Shown: positions 44,461 through 54,834, numbered from the stretch's first letter. The stretch: DNA of 64,000 nt from Pseudoalteromonas byunsanensis (GCF_001854475.1 NZ_MNAN01000028.1:371819-435818); one strand, 5' to 3'. Translations and numbers: made by a program. The notes: generated from the sequence alone by a model not told the origin.

Positions 44461-45429
44461 TTAAGCTTTAGCTGTTAAAATAGCACGCAGTGGTGCAGGG
44501 TAGCCTTCAATGGTTTTAGTGATGTCGTTGGGGTCTAAAAAGTCCGCCAGTGACTCGGTTTGCATCCAAGGCGTACGGCGCTGCTCGTCAAGAGATGTTA
44601 CATCTTTATTCACGACTTTGATGTCTTTGAAGCCAACACGTTCAAGCCATAAAGTCAGCGCTGCGGTGCTGGGAATAAACCAGACATTACGCATTTTGGC
44701 GTAGCGGTCAGTTGGTACCAACACTGTATTGACATCGCCTTCAATGACCAAAGTTTCAAGTACCAACTCTCCACCAGCTCGAAGTTGCGCCTTAAGCTGT
44801 GCTAGAAAATCAATTGGCGAACGACGATGATAAAGCACCCCCATAGAAAATACTGTATCAAATGCTTTTAGCTGTGGCAGTTGTTCTACGCCAAGGGGAA
44901 GCAGGTGTACATTAGGGTCAGGATTAAAGTGTTTGATGGCCTGAAACTGTGATAAAAATAGATCTGATGGGTCGATTCCCACTACAAAATCAGCGCCAGC
45001 ACCACGCATACGCCACAAGTGATAGCCAGAGCCACAGCCAATATCTAAAACGGTTCGACCATGAAGATCACTGATATGAGGCAATAGGCGATCCCATTTC
45101 CAATCGCTACGCCATTCGGTATCTATATGAATGCCGTGGATATGAAATGGACCTTTGCGCCAAGGCATCATCCGTTTCAGTAAATGAGTGAGTTGCTTTT
45201 TATGGCCCTGTGACAGCTCATCGGCAAGACCAAACTCTACTTTATCCTCAATATTAATATGTTGAGTATTTGACTCAGGCAAGTTCTTTAAGACCTTTTC
45301 CCACTGTGACCAATCGCCATGCTGGGCCTCATTTTGCCAGTGTGTAAGTTGGGCTGGCAGGGTATCGAGCCAATGACTCAGTTGATTTTTCGCGATGGCG
45401 GCATAAAAGTCGGTAAACCAGTTGTTCAT
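44461..45429 (-). CDS. cmoB: tRNA U34 carboxymethyltransferase
   Basis: 322 aa. Uses carboxy-SAM to convert 5-hydroxyuridine-34 to cmo5U in tRNA wobble positions. SAM fold motif [20 protein letters not shown], then [13 protein letters not shown]; the N-terminal [21 protein letters not shown] region is CmoB-specific. It starts 10 bases after the cmoA stop; the pair forms an operon. Confidence 0.95.
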   Translation of the reverse strand: MNNWFTDFYAAIAKNQLSHWLDTLPAQLTHWQNEAQHGDWSQWEKVLKNLPESNTQHINIEDKVEFGLADELSQGHKKQLTHLLKRMMPWRKGPFHIHGIHIDTEWRSDWKWDRLLPHISDLHGRTVLDIGCGSGYHLWRMRGAGADFVVGIDPSDLFLSQFQAIKHFNPDPNVHLLPLGVEQLPQLKAFDTVFSMGVLYHRRSPIDFLAQLKAQLRAGGELVLETLVIEGDVNTVLVPTDRYAKMRNVWFIPSTAALTLWLERVGFKDIKVVNKDVTSLDEQRRTPWMQTESLADFLDPNDITKTIEGYPAPLRAILTAKA

Positions 45430-45439
45430 CTTTTCTCCG

Positions 45440-46165
45440 TTATTTAATGGCTATCATTGAACAAAAGTTAAAACACTGATACCAAACCTGTGTTTGCTTA
45501 AAACCAATGTCACTTAATCGAGTTAAATGCTTGTTCAAATTGTCAGGACGCATGACATTTTCAATTGCGGTACGTTTTTGGCTAATCTCTAACTCTGAAT
45601 AACCATTGTGGCGTTTAAAATCATGGTGCAAATCAATCAGTAAGTTATCTTGCTCATCATTTTCGCCTTTGATCTTTTCACTCAGTAGTAAGATGCCACC
45701 TGGTTTAAGACCATTGTAAATATTCTGTAAGACGGCTAAACGTTGTTCCTGTGGGATAAACTGCAAGGTAAAGTTCATAGCAACCACACTGGCGTTGCTA
45801 ATTTCAAGCTCGTTAATATCGCCAAGTTGGACATCAACGGGCACATCAGACTTGAAGCCACTAAGATGCATTTTGCAGCGCTCAACCATAGCTTGTGAGT
45901 TGTCCACTGCGATGATCCGGCAGTTCTCTTTTGCGATGTTTCTGCGCATACTGAGCGTTACTGCGCCTAAAGAGCAGCCAAGGTCATATAAATTAGAGTT
46001 ACTTTGGGCAAATTGCCCCGCCAGTTTACCCATGGTGCTTACAATGGTAGCGTAGCCTGGGACTGAGCGTTGTATCATATCCGGAAAAACTTCAACGACG
46101 TTAGCGTCAAAGCTGAAATCTTTTACCTGTTGCTCAGTGGCATAAATACTGTCTTTGCCAGTCAC
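45440..46165 (-). CDS. cmoA: Carboxy-S-adenosylmethionine synthase
   Basis: 241 aa. Makes carboxy-SAM from SAM and prephenate. [16 protein letters not shown] (SAM loop), [13 protein letters not shown], and [12 protein letters not shown] are CmoA signatures. The N-terminal [12 protein letters not shown] is also conserved. First gene of cmoAB, divergent from the DUF3334 gene. Confidence 0.95.
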   Translation of the reverse strand: MTGKDSIYATEQQVKDFSFDANVVEVFPDMIQRSVPGYATIVSTMGKLAGQFAQSNSNLYDLGCSLGAVTLSMRRNIAKENCRIIAVDNSQAMVERCKMHLSGFKSDVPVDVQLGDINELEISNASVVAMNFTLQFIPQEQRLAVLQNIYNGLKPGGILLLSEKIKGENDEQDNLLIDLHHDFKRHNGYSELEISQKRTAIENVMRPDNLNKHLTRLSDIGFKQTQVWYQCFNFCSMIAIK

Positions 46166-46280
46166 ATTTTATCTCTCTTACCAAATAATCGTGTTATTTT
46201 ACCATTTTATGCTGGATAGTCAGTGATAAATTGAGTAGCTTGGCTACTATTAATGATAAGAAGTAAAAAAGAGATAAATA

Positions 46281-46973
46281 ATGGCGAGAAATAAAGTAGT
46301 TAGTACTGAAGACATATTATCGACTTTGTGTCGTTCTGTGACCGAGGTTCTTTCTTCGGCAAGTGGTAATCAAATCGCATATTCTGCGATGGTACAAAAA
46401 ATTACACGTACGTGTATGCGCCCAGATATTGGTTGCTTTGTATTGTTTGACGGTGGCTTTACTGGCCTAGTGGTTACCAACTTTACCGCGCAAGCTGCAA
46501 TGGAGATTTACCAAGACTACATGCGCAGCATGGGTATGCCAGAAGATGAAATAGCAAATAGTCATTTGTCCGATGATGTATCCAACGTGATGGGTGAGTT
46601 GATGAACCAAATTGTGGGTGACTTTACCAGTAAAGTGCGTGAGCAATTACACACGTCAATTACCCAAAATCAACCGAAGATGATGGCAATTAATAAGCAA
46701 GTTCAGATCTCTGTAGATACCACGATGGACCGCCCGCAAGCGCGTCGGGTAACATTTACTACGCAGAATCAAAATATCTTCTATCTAGAGCTGGCTATGG
46801 ATAAAACTGAGTTCATCAAGCTGCATGACTTTGATATTGCAGAGTCTGTGGACCCAGATACCATTATTGAGCGCCAGGCTACAAAAAATGAAGAAGAGAA
46901 CAAGAGTAAGAAGCAAGCGGCAGATGAAGCTGATGCAGCGGATGATGATTTTATGTCGGAGTTAGGCCTGTAA
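46281..46973 (+). CDS. DUF3334 family protein, CheX-like
   Basis: 230 aa cytoplasmic protein. It resembles the DUF3334 family of Alteromonadales. The segment SNVMGELMNQIVGDF contains E-x2-N-x3-G, as in CheC/CheX phosphatases, so a CheX-like fold is possible. The position four residues before E is N rather than D/S, so phosphatase activity is doubtful. A charged tail ends in DDDFMSELGL, which resembles a peptide ligand. Role unknown. Confidence 0.72.
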   Translation: MARNKVVSTEDILSTLCRSVTEVLSSASGNQIAYSAMVQKITRTCMRPDIGCFVLFDGGFTGLVVTNFTAQAAMEIYQDYMRSMGMPEDEIANSHLSDDVSNVMGELMNQIVGDFTSKVREQLHTSITQNQPKMMAINKQVQISVDTTMDRPQARRVTFTTQNQNIFYLELAMDKTEFIKLHDFDIAESVDPDTIIERQATKNEEENKSKKQAADEADAADDDFMSELGL

Positions 46974-46986
46974 TTATTTGCCTAAC

Positions 46987-48258
46987 ATGGATGTTTTAAA
47001 ACACGTATTGTCACTCGGCACCTTTACTGGGCTCAATCACATTAGCAGAGTTATCATGACTTTGCTGCTGGCTCGTTTTATGGGTGCCGAACATTTCGGT
47101 ACGTTTGCGGCCTTATTAGCGCTGTGTGAAGTACTACTTTTACCTGCCAGTATGGGCTTTGCATCATCACTTATGCGCATAGCGCACCCTCTTTATAAAA
47201 GTCAGCAACATGCATTGCTACAAGGATTAAAGCGTGTATATTTTGCAGTGGCATTAAGCTTTGGATGCATTTTTGTGGCCGTCGTGTTATTCGGCTATGC
47301 GTTATTTTCCCCCCATGAACTGGCAAACGAGCATTTAGAATACTTACTTTTTATTGTGCCTCTTGGTGCTCTTATGCAGTGCCAAGCAACTTTTTTAATG
47401 GCACTTGATGCTAAACGACGTGGCCTGCTTACTCAGCAATCACTGTTTGAAATACTCACCGCACTAAGCTGCGCGTACTTGTATTTTCAGCATGATTCAT
47501 TAGACCTTGCAATGGTTTGCCAAGCGTTGATTGTTAGTATCAGTATTGTGGTGGTTTTGCAGTTTGTACTGATATTTCCGCTGCTTGAAAAAAATAAACC
47601 AGCTTATCAAACCGTGTTCTGGTGTAAATCATCGTTGCGATTGCTTGCAAGTGGCGCTGGAGTAGCCTTGGTCGCTAAACTTGATGTCTTGCTAGTACAT
47701 CATTGGTTAGGTCCAAAAGCTGTCAGTGTATTTTATCCGGCGGTGGTGATTGCAGGGTTGATGGCTATTTTATCCAATGCGTTTGGTATGGTACTAAAGC
47801 CGATGTTACTGAACAAGCAAATAGACAGTTTTGAAGTCGCGCATGTAATGCGACTGTTTTGGTTATGCAATTTAGTTTTTGTGTTAATACTTGCTATCGC
47901 GGCTTACCCTCTACTAGCTCTATATCAAGAGCCTGAAATGGAGTCCGGTCATACGCTATTGTTAATATTACTACTGGCGCAGTTGATCACACCCTTGCGA
48001 ATATGCGCAAGTAGCGTGATTAATTTGGTTGGCGAACCACTTTACAATCTATGGGTATTACTGTTTGCGACAGCGGTCACGGTGTTAATTGCGTGGTATT
48101 GCCAGGCTCAATTTGGCTTGCTGGGTATCGCCTGGGCATTTTGTTTTGGTTTTGCACTTGGTGCTGTGCTTCGTGCTTGGCTGGTGATCAAGCTTGGTTA
48201 CCTTAATATCGAACACTTACTCGGATTTGCTAGGCCTTCAATAAAAGCTCAGTTGTAA
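46987..48258 (+). CDS. Polysaccharide flippase (Wzx/MATE-type)
   Basis: About 423 aa with twelve or more hydrophobic segments and few charged loops. The N-terminus (GTFTGLNHISRVIMTLLLARFMGAEHFGTFAAL) is typical of oligosaccharide/lipid-linked flippases of the MOP superfamily. ATG 46987 is chosen over TTG 46978; neither has a ribosome-binding site. It lies 13 bases after the DUF3334 gene and may be translated by coupling. No glycosyltransferases are adjacent, so the substrate is unknown. The end overlaps the convergent gene by 21 bases. Confidence 0.8.
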   Translation: MDVLKHVLSLGTFTGLNHISRVIMTLLLARFMGAEHFGTFAALLALCEVLLLPASMGFASSLMRIAHPLYKSQQHALLQGLKRVYFAVALSFGCIFVAVVLFGYALFSPHELANEHLEYLLFIVPLGALMQCQATFLMALDAKRRGLLTQQSLFEILTALSCAYLYFQHDSLDLAMVCQALIVSISIVVVLQFVLIFPLLEKNKPAYQTVFWCKSSLRLLASGAGVALVAKLDVLLVHHWLGPKAVSVFYPAVVIAGLMAILSNAFGMVLKPMLLNKQIDSFEVAHVMRLFWLCNLVFVLILAIAAYPLLALYQEPEMESGHTLLLILLLAQLITPLRICASSVINLVGEPLYNLWVLLFATAVTVLIAWYCQAQFGLLGIAWAFCFGFALGAVLRAWLVIKLGYLNIEHLLGFARPSIKAQL

Positions 48259-48741
48259 CTGTTGAAGTACCAAGAATAATCGTAAATCTAATTCAAGCTG
48301 ATGATACTCAGGCTCCATATGGCAACAAAGCTGATAAAATGCTTTGTTGTGATCTTTTTCTTTAAAATGTGCAAGCTCATGTACAACTAATACCTTGAGC
48401 AATGCTTCAGGGGCATTTTTTAATTGCTCTGCAATGGCTATTTCATGCTTTGCTTTTAACTTTCCACCATGTTGATGACGCTTAAAAGTATGCGTTCCCA
48501 GTGCATTTTTTACCAAATCACTCTGTTTTTTATATTTAACACTGTTAAGGTTGGGCGCATTTTTTAAATAGCGCTGCTTGAGTTTATTGGTATATTCATA
48601 CAGTGACTTTTCACTTTGCAGTTGATGAGCATCAGGGTATTTGTTCTTGAAATATTGTTCAATTTTGCCCGATGTGATTAGTTGCTGAACTTGATTTTGA
48701 ATATGCTCAGGGTAGTGGAGAAAATAATGTGAAAAGGTCAT
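48238..48741 (-). CDS. YgjP-like zinc metallopeptidase-fold protein
   Basis: 167 aa. The motif VVHELAHFKEKDHNKAFYQL gives HExxH plus a downstream histidine, as in the YgjP/WLM (DUF45) family. Short, with no signal peptide, so cytoplasmic. Substrate unknown. It overlaps the end of the flippase gene on the opposite strand. Confidence 0.83.
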   Translation of the reverse strand: MTFSHYFLHYPEHIQNQVQQLITSGKIEQYFKNKYPDAHQLQSEKSLYEYTNKLKQRYLKNAPNLNSVKYKKQSDLVKNALGTHTFKRHQHGGKLKAKHEIAIAEQLKNAPEALLKVLVVHELAHFKEKDHNKAFYQLCCHMEPEYHQLELDLRLFLVLQQLQLSFY

Positions 48742-48819
48742 GGCTAAATTTCTGGTACATGGTACGGCGACTCATTATACTCAATATCAAAAGTAATCAC
48801 ATCCTAGCAAGGAGAATGA

Positions 48820-49263
48820 ATGTATAAGGCCAGTTGTTTATGCGGTAAAATCCAATTATGCATTACAGGGAAGATCAGTGACATTATTCATTGCCATTGC
48901 TCACTATGTCGAAAATCTACAGGTACAGCGTTTGCTACTAATGGTTTTGTGAACAGTGAAGAGTTACACATTATTAGTGGTCAAGACGCGATTAAGTATT
49001 TTGAGTTTAAGCCGGGTCGAAAGCGACATTTTTGCAAGCACTGCGCCAGTCCTTTATTTAGCTCTAATGATGATTTGCCCAGTAAATTGCGATTACGTTT
49101 GGGAGTTTTAGATTCAGATATTGAAGAGCGGCCAATGTCACATAATTTTGTGACCAGTAAAGCAAGCTGGGAAGAACTTGATGTTGAACTACCCAGATAT
49201 GAAGGTTTTGAGCCTAGCCGAGATAAGGCTAACAGTATGACAGCTCACACTGACGTGAAATAA
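48820..49263 (+). CDS. GFA-family (CENP-V/GFA fold) zinc protein
   Basis: 147 aa. Cysteine pattern SCLCGKIQL, HCHCSLCRKSTGTAF and HFCKHCASPLFS binds two zinc ions in the glutathione-dependent formaldehyde-activating enzyme family. Many members are not involved in formaldehyde metabolism, so function stays open. Confidence 0.88.
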   Translation: MYKASCLCGKIQLCITGKISDIIHCHCSLCRKSTGTAFATNGFVNSEELHIISGQDAIKYFEFKPGRKRHFCKHCASPLFSSNDDLPSKLRLRLGVLDSDIEERPMSHNFVTSKASWEELDVELPRYEGFEPSRDKANSMTAHTDVK

Positions 49264-49267
49264 ATTA

Positions 49268-50116
49268 CTACAGCAAGCTTGTTTGTTGAGGTTGTTGGTG
49301 AGCAGGAAATGTTCCTAGTTTAACCTCTGGGCGCTTAAGGTCTTCAATAAACTGTTTGGCGAGCAACGGCGCATCATAATTATCCGCAGTATGGAAAAAC
49401 ACATAGGGTGTTTTTCCTTCATCTAGCCAATGATTAATTTTTACCAGCCATGGCGCATAAAACTGACGGTTAGCTTGTAAGCCTGAGCACCCAACAAAGC
49501 GTAAAACAGGCGCGTTACTTGTGGCGATAACATGTAATGGTACTCTCGGTTTCTTTTTTTGCGCATCAATAATAGCTGGGGTTGTTGCGACTTCACTAAA
49601 TAAGGGACGCGTATCCATCATAATTCTATTATAGTGATTTCCAATTAAAAACTGATTAAATCGACGCTCATTATCAGCTTTATCAAAAAATGCTAGATGA
49701 CGGATTTCAATTCCCAGTGGTAGGTCTTTTGGTAATTGAGCGCAGAACGCTTCAATCAGGGGTAAAAATTGTGGATCACAAGCCTGAGGTAGTTGTAGCA
49801 TCACTTGACCTACTTTATCAAAAATAGGTTCAAACAGAGTTAACCAATGATTTAACTCGCGTTGGCAGTTTTGTAACGCTAGTTCATGAGAAATACGTTT
49901 GGGAATTTTAAAGGTGAATCTAAAGTCATCGGGCACATCACTGTACCATTTAGCAATTGAACTAGGTTTTGGGTCTGCATAAAAGGTGGTGTTACCTTCA
50001 ACCGAATTAAAAATCTGCGCATATTCTTGAAGCATTTGATTGTTTTGGCAATGGGATGAAAAAAAACGACCTTTCCAATGAGAAGCGCTCCATTGTGGGC
50101 AGCCAAGATATAGCAT
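49268..50116 (-). CDS. DUF72 domain protein
   Basis: About 282 aa if started at ATG 50116 (MLYLGCPQWSASHWKGRFF); a 313-aa form from 50209 is open but its extra 31 residues look non-coding. TIM-barrel-like DUF72 family: YAQIFNSVEGNTTFYADP, FRFTFKIPKRISHE and YVFFHTADNYDAPLLAKQF are typical. Biochemical role unknown. Confidence 0.87.
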   Translation of the reverse strand: MLYLGCPQWSASHWKGRFFSSHCQNNQMLQEYAQIFNSVEGNTTFYADPKPSSIAKWYSDVPDDFRFTFKIPKRISHELALQNCQRELNHWLTLFEPIFDKVGQVMLQLPQACDPQFLPLIEAFCAQLPKDLPLGIEIRHLAFFDKADNERRFNQFLIGNHYNRIMMDTRPLFSEVATTPAIIDAQKKKPRVPLHVIATSNAPVLRFVGCSGLQANRQFYAPWLVKINHWLDEGKTPYVFFHTADNYDAPLLAKQFIEDLKRPEVKLGTFPAHQQPQQTSLL

Positions 50117-50287
50117 GTTATCGAGTTTAAAGTGGTTGTTAGTGACGACAGTGTAATAAAGATGGTGAATTTTAGAAACTAAATCGGATCGAGGATGACA
50201 TTCAGACAAGGAATTTTATATAATCGCCGATAATTTTTCATATTAATGCCAGTTACCAGCCTTGTGTAACTGAGACACAGGAATACT

Positions 50288-52063
50288 ATGCGCTCTATAT
50301 ACTGCGGAAATTTAAACAAAAGCCATGTTGGACAAGAAGTAGAACTATGCGGTTGGATCAATAAACGCCGCGACCTAGGTGGCTTGATTTTTATCGACCT
50401 GCGCGACCGTGAAGGGTTGGTGCAAATCGTTTTTGACCCAGAAGTTGAAGGGTTAATGGATACAGCAAATACTTTGCGTCAAGAGTTCTGTGTACAGGTT
50501 AGGGGGGTGGTTCGCGCTCGTCCTGATAGCCAGGTAAATAAAGATATGGCCACAGGAGAGGTTGAAATCTTAGGCACGGCGTTGACGATTGTTAACCGTT
50601 CTGAGCCGCTACCTCTGGACTTTAACCAACAAAACTCTGAAGAACGTCGTTTAAAGTATCGCTACCTTGACCTGCGTCGTTTAGAAATGAGTGACCGTAT
50701 TAAATTACGTGCAAAAGCCAGCAGTTTTGTACGTCGTTTCTTGGACAGCAATGACTTTTTAGATATTGAAACACCGGTACTGACCAAGGCAACACCTGAA
50801 GGTGCGCGAGACTACCTAGTGCCAAGTCGTGTACACAAAGGCAGTTTTTACGCTCTACCTCAATCACCACAGCTGTTTAAACAGTTACTGATGATGTCGG
50901 GTTTTGACCGTTATTATCAAATCGTTAAGTGTTTCCGTGACGAAGACTTACGTGCAGACCGTCAACCAGAATTCACACAAATCGATATTGAAACGTCATT
51001 CATGACATCTGATCAAGTGCGCACAGTGACAGAAAAGCTAATTCGTGAAATGTGGCAAGAGTTGTTAAGTGTCGACTTGGGTGAATTCCCAGTTATGGCG
51101 TACAGCGAAGCGATGCGTCGCTTTGGTTCAGACAAGCCAGACTTACGTAACCCGATGGAATTGGTTGACGTTGCTGATTTAGTGAAAGATGTTGAATTTA
51201 AAGTACTATCTGGCCCTGCAAATGACGAGAAAGGTCGCGTTGCAGTGTTAACAGTACCAGGTGGTGCAGCGTTATCGCGTAAGCAAATTGATGAATACAC
51301 TAAGTTTGTTGGCATTTATGGTGCTAAGGGTCTAGCGTGGATGAAGGTTAACGATCGCGCTGCTGGTATCGAAGGTGTGCAATCACCGATTGCTAAATTC
51401 TTAAATGAAGAAGTGATTAATGCACTACTAACGCGAACCAATGCACAGACTGGCGATATTATTCTCTTTGGTGCTGACAAGCGTAACGTTGTTAATGAAG
51501 CTATGGGGGCTTTACGCTTAAAAGTGGGTCTTGATCTTGAACTAACAGATTTGACTAAGTGGGCTCCGCTTTGGGTTGTAGACTTCCCAATGTTTGAAGA
51601 AGATGATGAAGGTACTTTGCACGCAGTACACCATCCATTCACTGCTCCAAAAGATATTTCAGCAGCGGAGCTGGAAGCAAATCCAGCAGGTGCAATATCT
51701 GACGCGTACGATATGGTCTTAAATGGCTATGAAGTAGGTGGTGGTTCGGTCCGTATTCACAACAATGAGATGCAGCAGGCTGCATTTAGAATCTTGGGAA
51801 TTAACGAACAAGAGCAACAAGATAAATTTGGTTTCTTATTGGACGCATTGAAGTATGGCACACCGCCACATGCTGGTTTAGCGTTCGGTTTAGACCGTTT
51901 AGTGATGTTGTTATGCGGCACAGACAATATACGTGATGTAATTGCGTTCCCGAAAACGACGCAAGCATCTTGTTTAATGACCAATGCGCCAAGCGTGGCT
52001 AACCCTGATGCGCTTAAAGAACTCGCTATTAGTGTTGAACAAGCAAAAATCGACAGTGAATAA
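50288..52063 (+). CDS. aspS: Aspartyl-tRNA synthetase
   Basis: 591 aa bacterial-type AspRS. N-terminal OB fold ([23 protein letters not shown]), class II motif 2 [16 protein letters not shown], the GAD insertion (about 290-410) and motif 3 [15 protein letters not shown] followed by RDVIAFPKT. Ends with a strong terminator. Monocistronic. Confidence 0.98.
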   Translation: MRSIYCGNLNKSHVGQEVELCGWINKRRDLGGLIFIDLRDREGLVQIVFDPEVEGLMDTANTLRQEFCVQVRGVVRARPDSQVNKDMATGEVEILGTALTIVNRSEPLPLDFNQQNSEERRLKYRYLDLRRLEMSDRIKLRAKASSFVRRFLDSNDFLDIETPVLTKATPEGARDYLVPSRVHKGSFYALPQSPQLFKQLLMMSGFDRYYQIVKCFRDEDLRADRQPEFTQIDIETSFMTSDQVRTVTEKLIREMWQELLSVDLGEFPVMAYSEAMRRFGSDKPDLRNPMELVDVADLVKDVEFKVLSGPANDEKGRVAVLTVPGGAALSRKQIDEYTKFVGIYGAKGLAWMKVNDRAAGIEGVQSPIAKFLNEEVINALLTRTNAQTGDIILFGADKRNVVNEAMGALRLKVGLDLELTDLTKWAPLWVVDFPMFEEDDEGTLHAVHHPFTAPKDISAAELEANPAGAISDAYDMVLNGYEVGGGSVRIHNNEMQQAAFRILGINEQEQQDKFGFLLDALKYGTPPHAGLAFGLDRLVMLLCGTDNIRDVIAFPKTTQASCLMTNAPSVANPDALKELAISVEQAKIDSE

Positions 52064-52080
52064 CGAATGATACGATTGAA

Positions 52081-52106
52081 AAAGGCGACCTAGGGTCGCC
52101 TTTTTT
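52081..52106 (+). terminator. Terminator after aspS
   Basis: Stem AAAGGCGACC / GGTCGCCTTT with a TAG loop, followed by T. Confidence 0.92.
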
Positions 52107-52233
52107 ATTTAGGTTATGCGAATGCAGTGTGTTCAATCAATACGTGCCACAGCTCTGTAAGAATAAGAATGTTCAATTTTAATACTAGATAGTACTTGTA
52201 TTTGTCATCAATTCGTTATTAATATTTGGACGT

Positions 52234-52278
52234 AGAAAAGCGTTATTAGGTAGCTACTTTGCTCCATAACGCTTTTCT
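52234..52278 (+). terminator. Long hairpin in the leader of a GNAT gene
   Basis: Perfect 13-bp stem AGAAAAGCGTTAT / ATAACGCTTTTCT (52234-52246 and 52266-52278) with a 19-base loop that contains the palindrome TAGCTA. The 3' arm runs into a T-rich tract (CTTTTCTTTTAAATTT). It may be an attenuator of the GNAT gene at 52312 or the end of a short transcript. Confidence 0.5.
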
Positions 52279-52311
52279 TTTAAATTTAATCAGCGTACAA
52301 GGAGTGAGCGC

Positions 52312-52779
52312 ATGAAATACCAAATTATTGATTCTTCCAAATCTGAACAAATTGCAATGCTTGCAGTTTGTCTCACCAATGAAATTTCAGAACGAATGGG
52401 CACTAAGTACTTTAATGTCGATATTCCGTTAGCAATTGATCTGTGCAAAAACTATATGTCCAACGGTATTTATCAAGTGATGGCAGCCTTTGATGCCGAG
52501 CAGATAGTGGGCTTTGCTTCTGTGTGTCAAAGTTACTCGCTCTATGCAGAAGGTCAATTCGGTATTATTCAAGAATTTTATGTTGTGCCTGAGTATCGTT
52601 CTAAAGGTGTAGGACAGGAATTATTACAGTCGGTATTGAAGCTTGCCAAGCAGCAGGGATGGAAGAGGTTAGAGTTGAGCACGCCACCTTTACCACAGTA
52701 CAAAAGCACCGTAGAGTTTTACAAATCTAATGGTTTTGAGGTAACGGGTGGCCACAAGATGAAACACGTGATTACTTAA
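52312..52779 (+). CDS. GNAT-family acetyltransferase
   Basis: 155 aa, one GNAT domain. The acetyl-CoA loop is seen as YVVPEYRSKGVGQELLQSVLK, and the C-terminal VEFYKSNGFEVTGGHKMKH closes the fold. AAGGAG lies about 8 bases before the ATG. Substrate unknown. Confidence 0.88.
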   Translation: MKYQIIDSSKSEQIAMLAVCLTNEISERMGTKYFNVDIPLAIDLCKNYMSNGIYQVMAAFDAEQIVGFASVCQSYSLYAEGQFGIIQEFYVVPEYRSKGVGQELLQSVLKLAKQQGWKRLELSTPPLPQYKSTVEFYKSNGFEVTGGHKMKHVIT

Positions 52780-52893
52780 GTATCTTGTATTATTTTCAGA
52801 TGCATTATCGTGTCGTTCTAATCGGCTGTATAAGCCCCTTGCAAGAGTGTCACAATGATATGGAGCATGGCTGAAAAACATTAGGTAACTCTT

Positions 52894-53157
52894 ATGATTA
52901 TAAGAAAGTTTTTATACTCTGATTGCGACGAAGTGAGCAATGTGTGTATGCATTCATTTATGAATACAGTGGCAGACACTTTATCAGAGCAAGGGATCTT
53001 AACATTTGCTAGATTAGCAAGCTGCTTGCTGTCTTCACTCAAAATTGTCGCGTCAAATATTAAGCTTACGGTCCACGCATCCACGACTTCGGTGTCGGCA
53101 TATGAGCGGTATGGTTTTATTAGTGTGGGTGATATTGCAGATCTGAGGGATGGGTAA
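52894..53157 (+). pseudogene. GNAT acetyltransferase with internal deletion
   Basis: 87 codons. The first 45 match a GNAT N-terminus (MIIRKFLYSDCDEVSNVCMH). The last 32 match a GNAT C-terminus (LTVHASTTSVSAYERYGF). The middle, with the acetyl-CoA-binding Q/RxxGxG/A loop, is missing; GNATs are normally near 150 residues. An in-frame deletion of some 55-65 codons explains it. The product is probably non-functional. Confidence 0.68.
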
Positions 53158-53231
53158 ATCAGCCCATGGAAATCAATATTAACAATTTTAGTGAATAACG
53201 CGGTTATTTTAGACGTCGCGAAGGATAAGTA

Positions 53232-53609
53232 GTGTTTATTGGTGAAGTAGCAAGGCAAACAGGCTTGTCGGTAAAAGCTATCCGCTTTTACGAGCAAAAG
53301 GGCCTTATCAAAAAGCCCTTAAGACAAGGGCGGTATCGTGTATATACGGCAAGTGATGTGGAAGTATTAAAGCTGATCCGAGAAGCCAAGGAGCTTGGTG
53401 TGACGTTGGCGAAATTAAAAGGCGTGATTGTCTATCAAAACGACCAAGTAGACTGGGAGCGAATCAATCTATTTTTACAACAGCTAAAAATAGAGATGCA
53501 AGAGCAAGTGCTACGTATTAGCAATAATATCGCTAAGGTGAGTCAATGTATTCGTACCATAGAGTCATGTCCAAAAGTACTTGACTCTGCCGTTAAGGGG
53601 AGAGCTTAA
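53232..53609 (+). CDS. MerR-family transcriptional regulator
   Basis: 125 aa, GTG start 6 bases after AAGGA. N-terminal winged HTH (FIGEVARQTGLSVKAIRFYE, then GLIKKPLRQGRYRVY), then a coiled-coil dimerisation helix. It has two cysteines near the C-terminus (SQCIRTIESC), possibly a metal or redox sensor. It precedes the quinone-reductase gene by 37 bases and probably controls it. Confidence 0.9.
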   Translation: MFIGEVARQTGLSVKAIRFYEQKGLIKKPLRQGRYRVYTASDVEVLKLIREAKELGVTLAKLKGVIVYQNDQVDWERINLFLQQLKIEMQEQVLRISNNIAKVSQCIRTIESCPKVLDSAVKGRA

Positions 53610-53646
53610 ACTCAGCATCGTTTTCTAATCTAAATAGAGAGTAACG

Positions 53647-54219
53647 ATGAAACATATATTATTGCTAAATGGTAACCCAAAAGAAAAGAGCTTTTCAAAG
53701 CAGTTGAGCGACCGTTACGAAATAGCGGCAACAGAGTATGCACAAGTACGACGCTTTGATCTATCCACTATGGAGTTTAATCCCAACCTAGTAGCTGGGT
53801 ATGATCAAAAGCAGTTTCTAGAGCCAGCTTTGGTGCAGTTTCAGCAAGCGCTATTATGGGCTGAACATATCGTAATCGTCTCACCAATTTGGTGGGGCGG
53901 TTTACCCGCAAAACTCAAAGGATTATTTGATAGGACCTTTTTACCTGGGTTTGCGTTTAGCTATGAGCAAGCTAATCCATTACCGACTCCACATCTTTGT
54001 GGTAAGTCAGCCCGTATAATTTTAACTATGGATGCACCGAGCGACTTCATGCAGATGCAGGCAAAACCTGTATTAGAACAACTTGATGTATTTACATTGC
54101 AATTTTGCGGTATTGAAAAAGCTGCAGTAAGTTTGTTCGGTGGGGTGATAGTGGCAGATGAAGCGCAGCGCAATACCTGGTTGCAAGATGTTAGAAATTT
54201 TGCATCTCATGGGGGTTAA
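53647..54219 (+). CDS. NAD(P)H dehydrogenase (quinone)-like flavoprotein
   Basis: 190 aa flavodoxin-like fold. LLLNGNPKEKSFSKQL binds the FMN/FAD phosphate. WAEHIVIVSPIWWGGLPAKLKG and DRTFLPGFAF are NQO/KefF-type signatures. Probably detoxifies quinones or electrophiles. Likely co-transcribed with the MerR gene. Confidence 0.88.
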   Translation: MKHILLLNGNPKEKSFSKQLSDRYEIAATEYAQVRRFDLSTMEFNPNLVAGYDQKQFLEPALVQFQQALLWAEHIVIVSPIWWGGLPAKLKGLFDRTFLPGFAFSYEQANPLPTPHLCGKSARIILTMDAPSDFMQMQAKPVLEQLDVFTLQFCGIEKAAVSLFGGVIVADEAQRNTWLQDVRNFASHGG

Positions 54220-54302
54220 GTATTACTGATAAAGGGTGAAAATCACCAGATGTGGTTTTCACCTCAAAACATTGAATGTCCCAAAACGACAAGGAACTAT
54301 GT

Positions 54303-54770
54303 ATGGATATTTTATTTTTAGCAGACAAGGTAGAGCTGAAACCGCAAGTGGCCAAATGGTATTTTGAGCAATGGGGAAATATTATTGAGAACGCATCAAT
54401 AGCGTTATTTGAGCAACAACTTGATGAGTACCTTAATCGTGACTGTATGCCACTTATCGTTGTTGCTTTGGAAGGCGAACAAATGATCGGCGTTGCGCAG
54501 CTTAAGTACCGTGAAATGTCTATCTACCCAGACAGAGAGCATTGGCTCGGTGGAGTGTTTGTGGCACCCAAATGGCGCGGGAAAGAAGTTGCTACAGCCT
54601 TGGTTGATAGAGTTGAACAAGCAGCAAAATCTATTGGTATCAAAGAGTTATTTTTACAAACAGAAGCACTAGAGGGGGGCCTCTATAAGCGCGTGGGGTG
54701 GCAAAATTTGGAGCGCGTGACTTATTGCGGTGTAGATGTGCAAGTAATGTCTAAGAGATTAACAGCCTAG
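54303..54770 (+). CDS. GNAT-family acetyltransferase
   Basis: 155 aa from ATG 54303, 7 bases after AAGGA; the ATG at 54276 is upstream of that site. The acetyl-CoA loop is VFVAPKWRGKEVATALVDRV, and the C-terminus GLYKRVGWQNLERVTY is typical. Substrate unknown. Confidence 0.86.
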   Translation: MDILFLADKVELKPQVAKWYFEQWGNIIENASIALFEQQLDEYLNRDCMPLIVVALEGEQMIGVAQLKYREMSIYPDREHWLGGVFVAPKWRGKEVATALVDRVEQAAKSIGIKELFLQTEALEGGLYKRVGWQNLERVTYCGVDVQVMSKRLTA

Positions 54771-54834
54771 TTTTAAGGTTTACAGCGAGCAGTTCTAGAC
54801 TGACAGCTGTTTATGAATGTTTTTAGGAGTTGAA

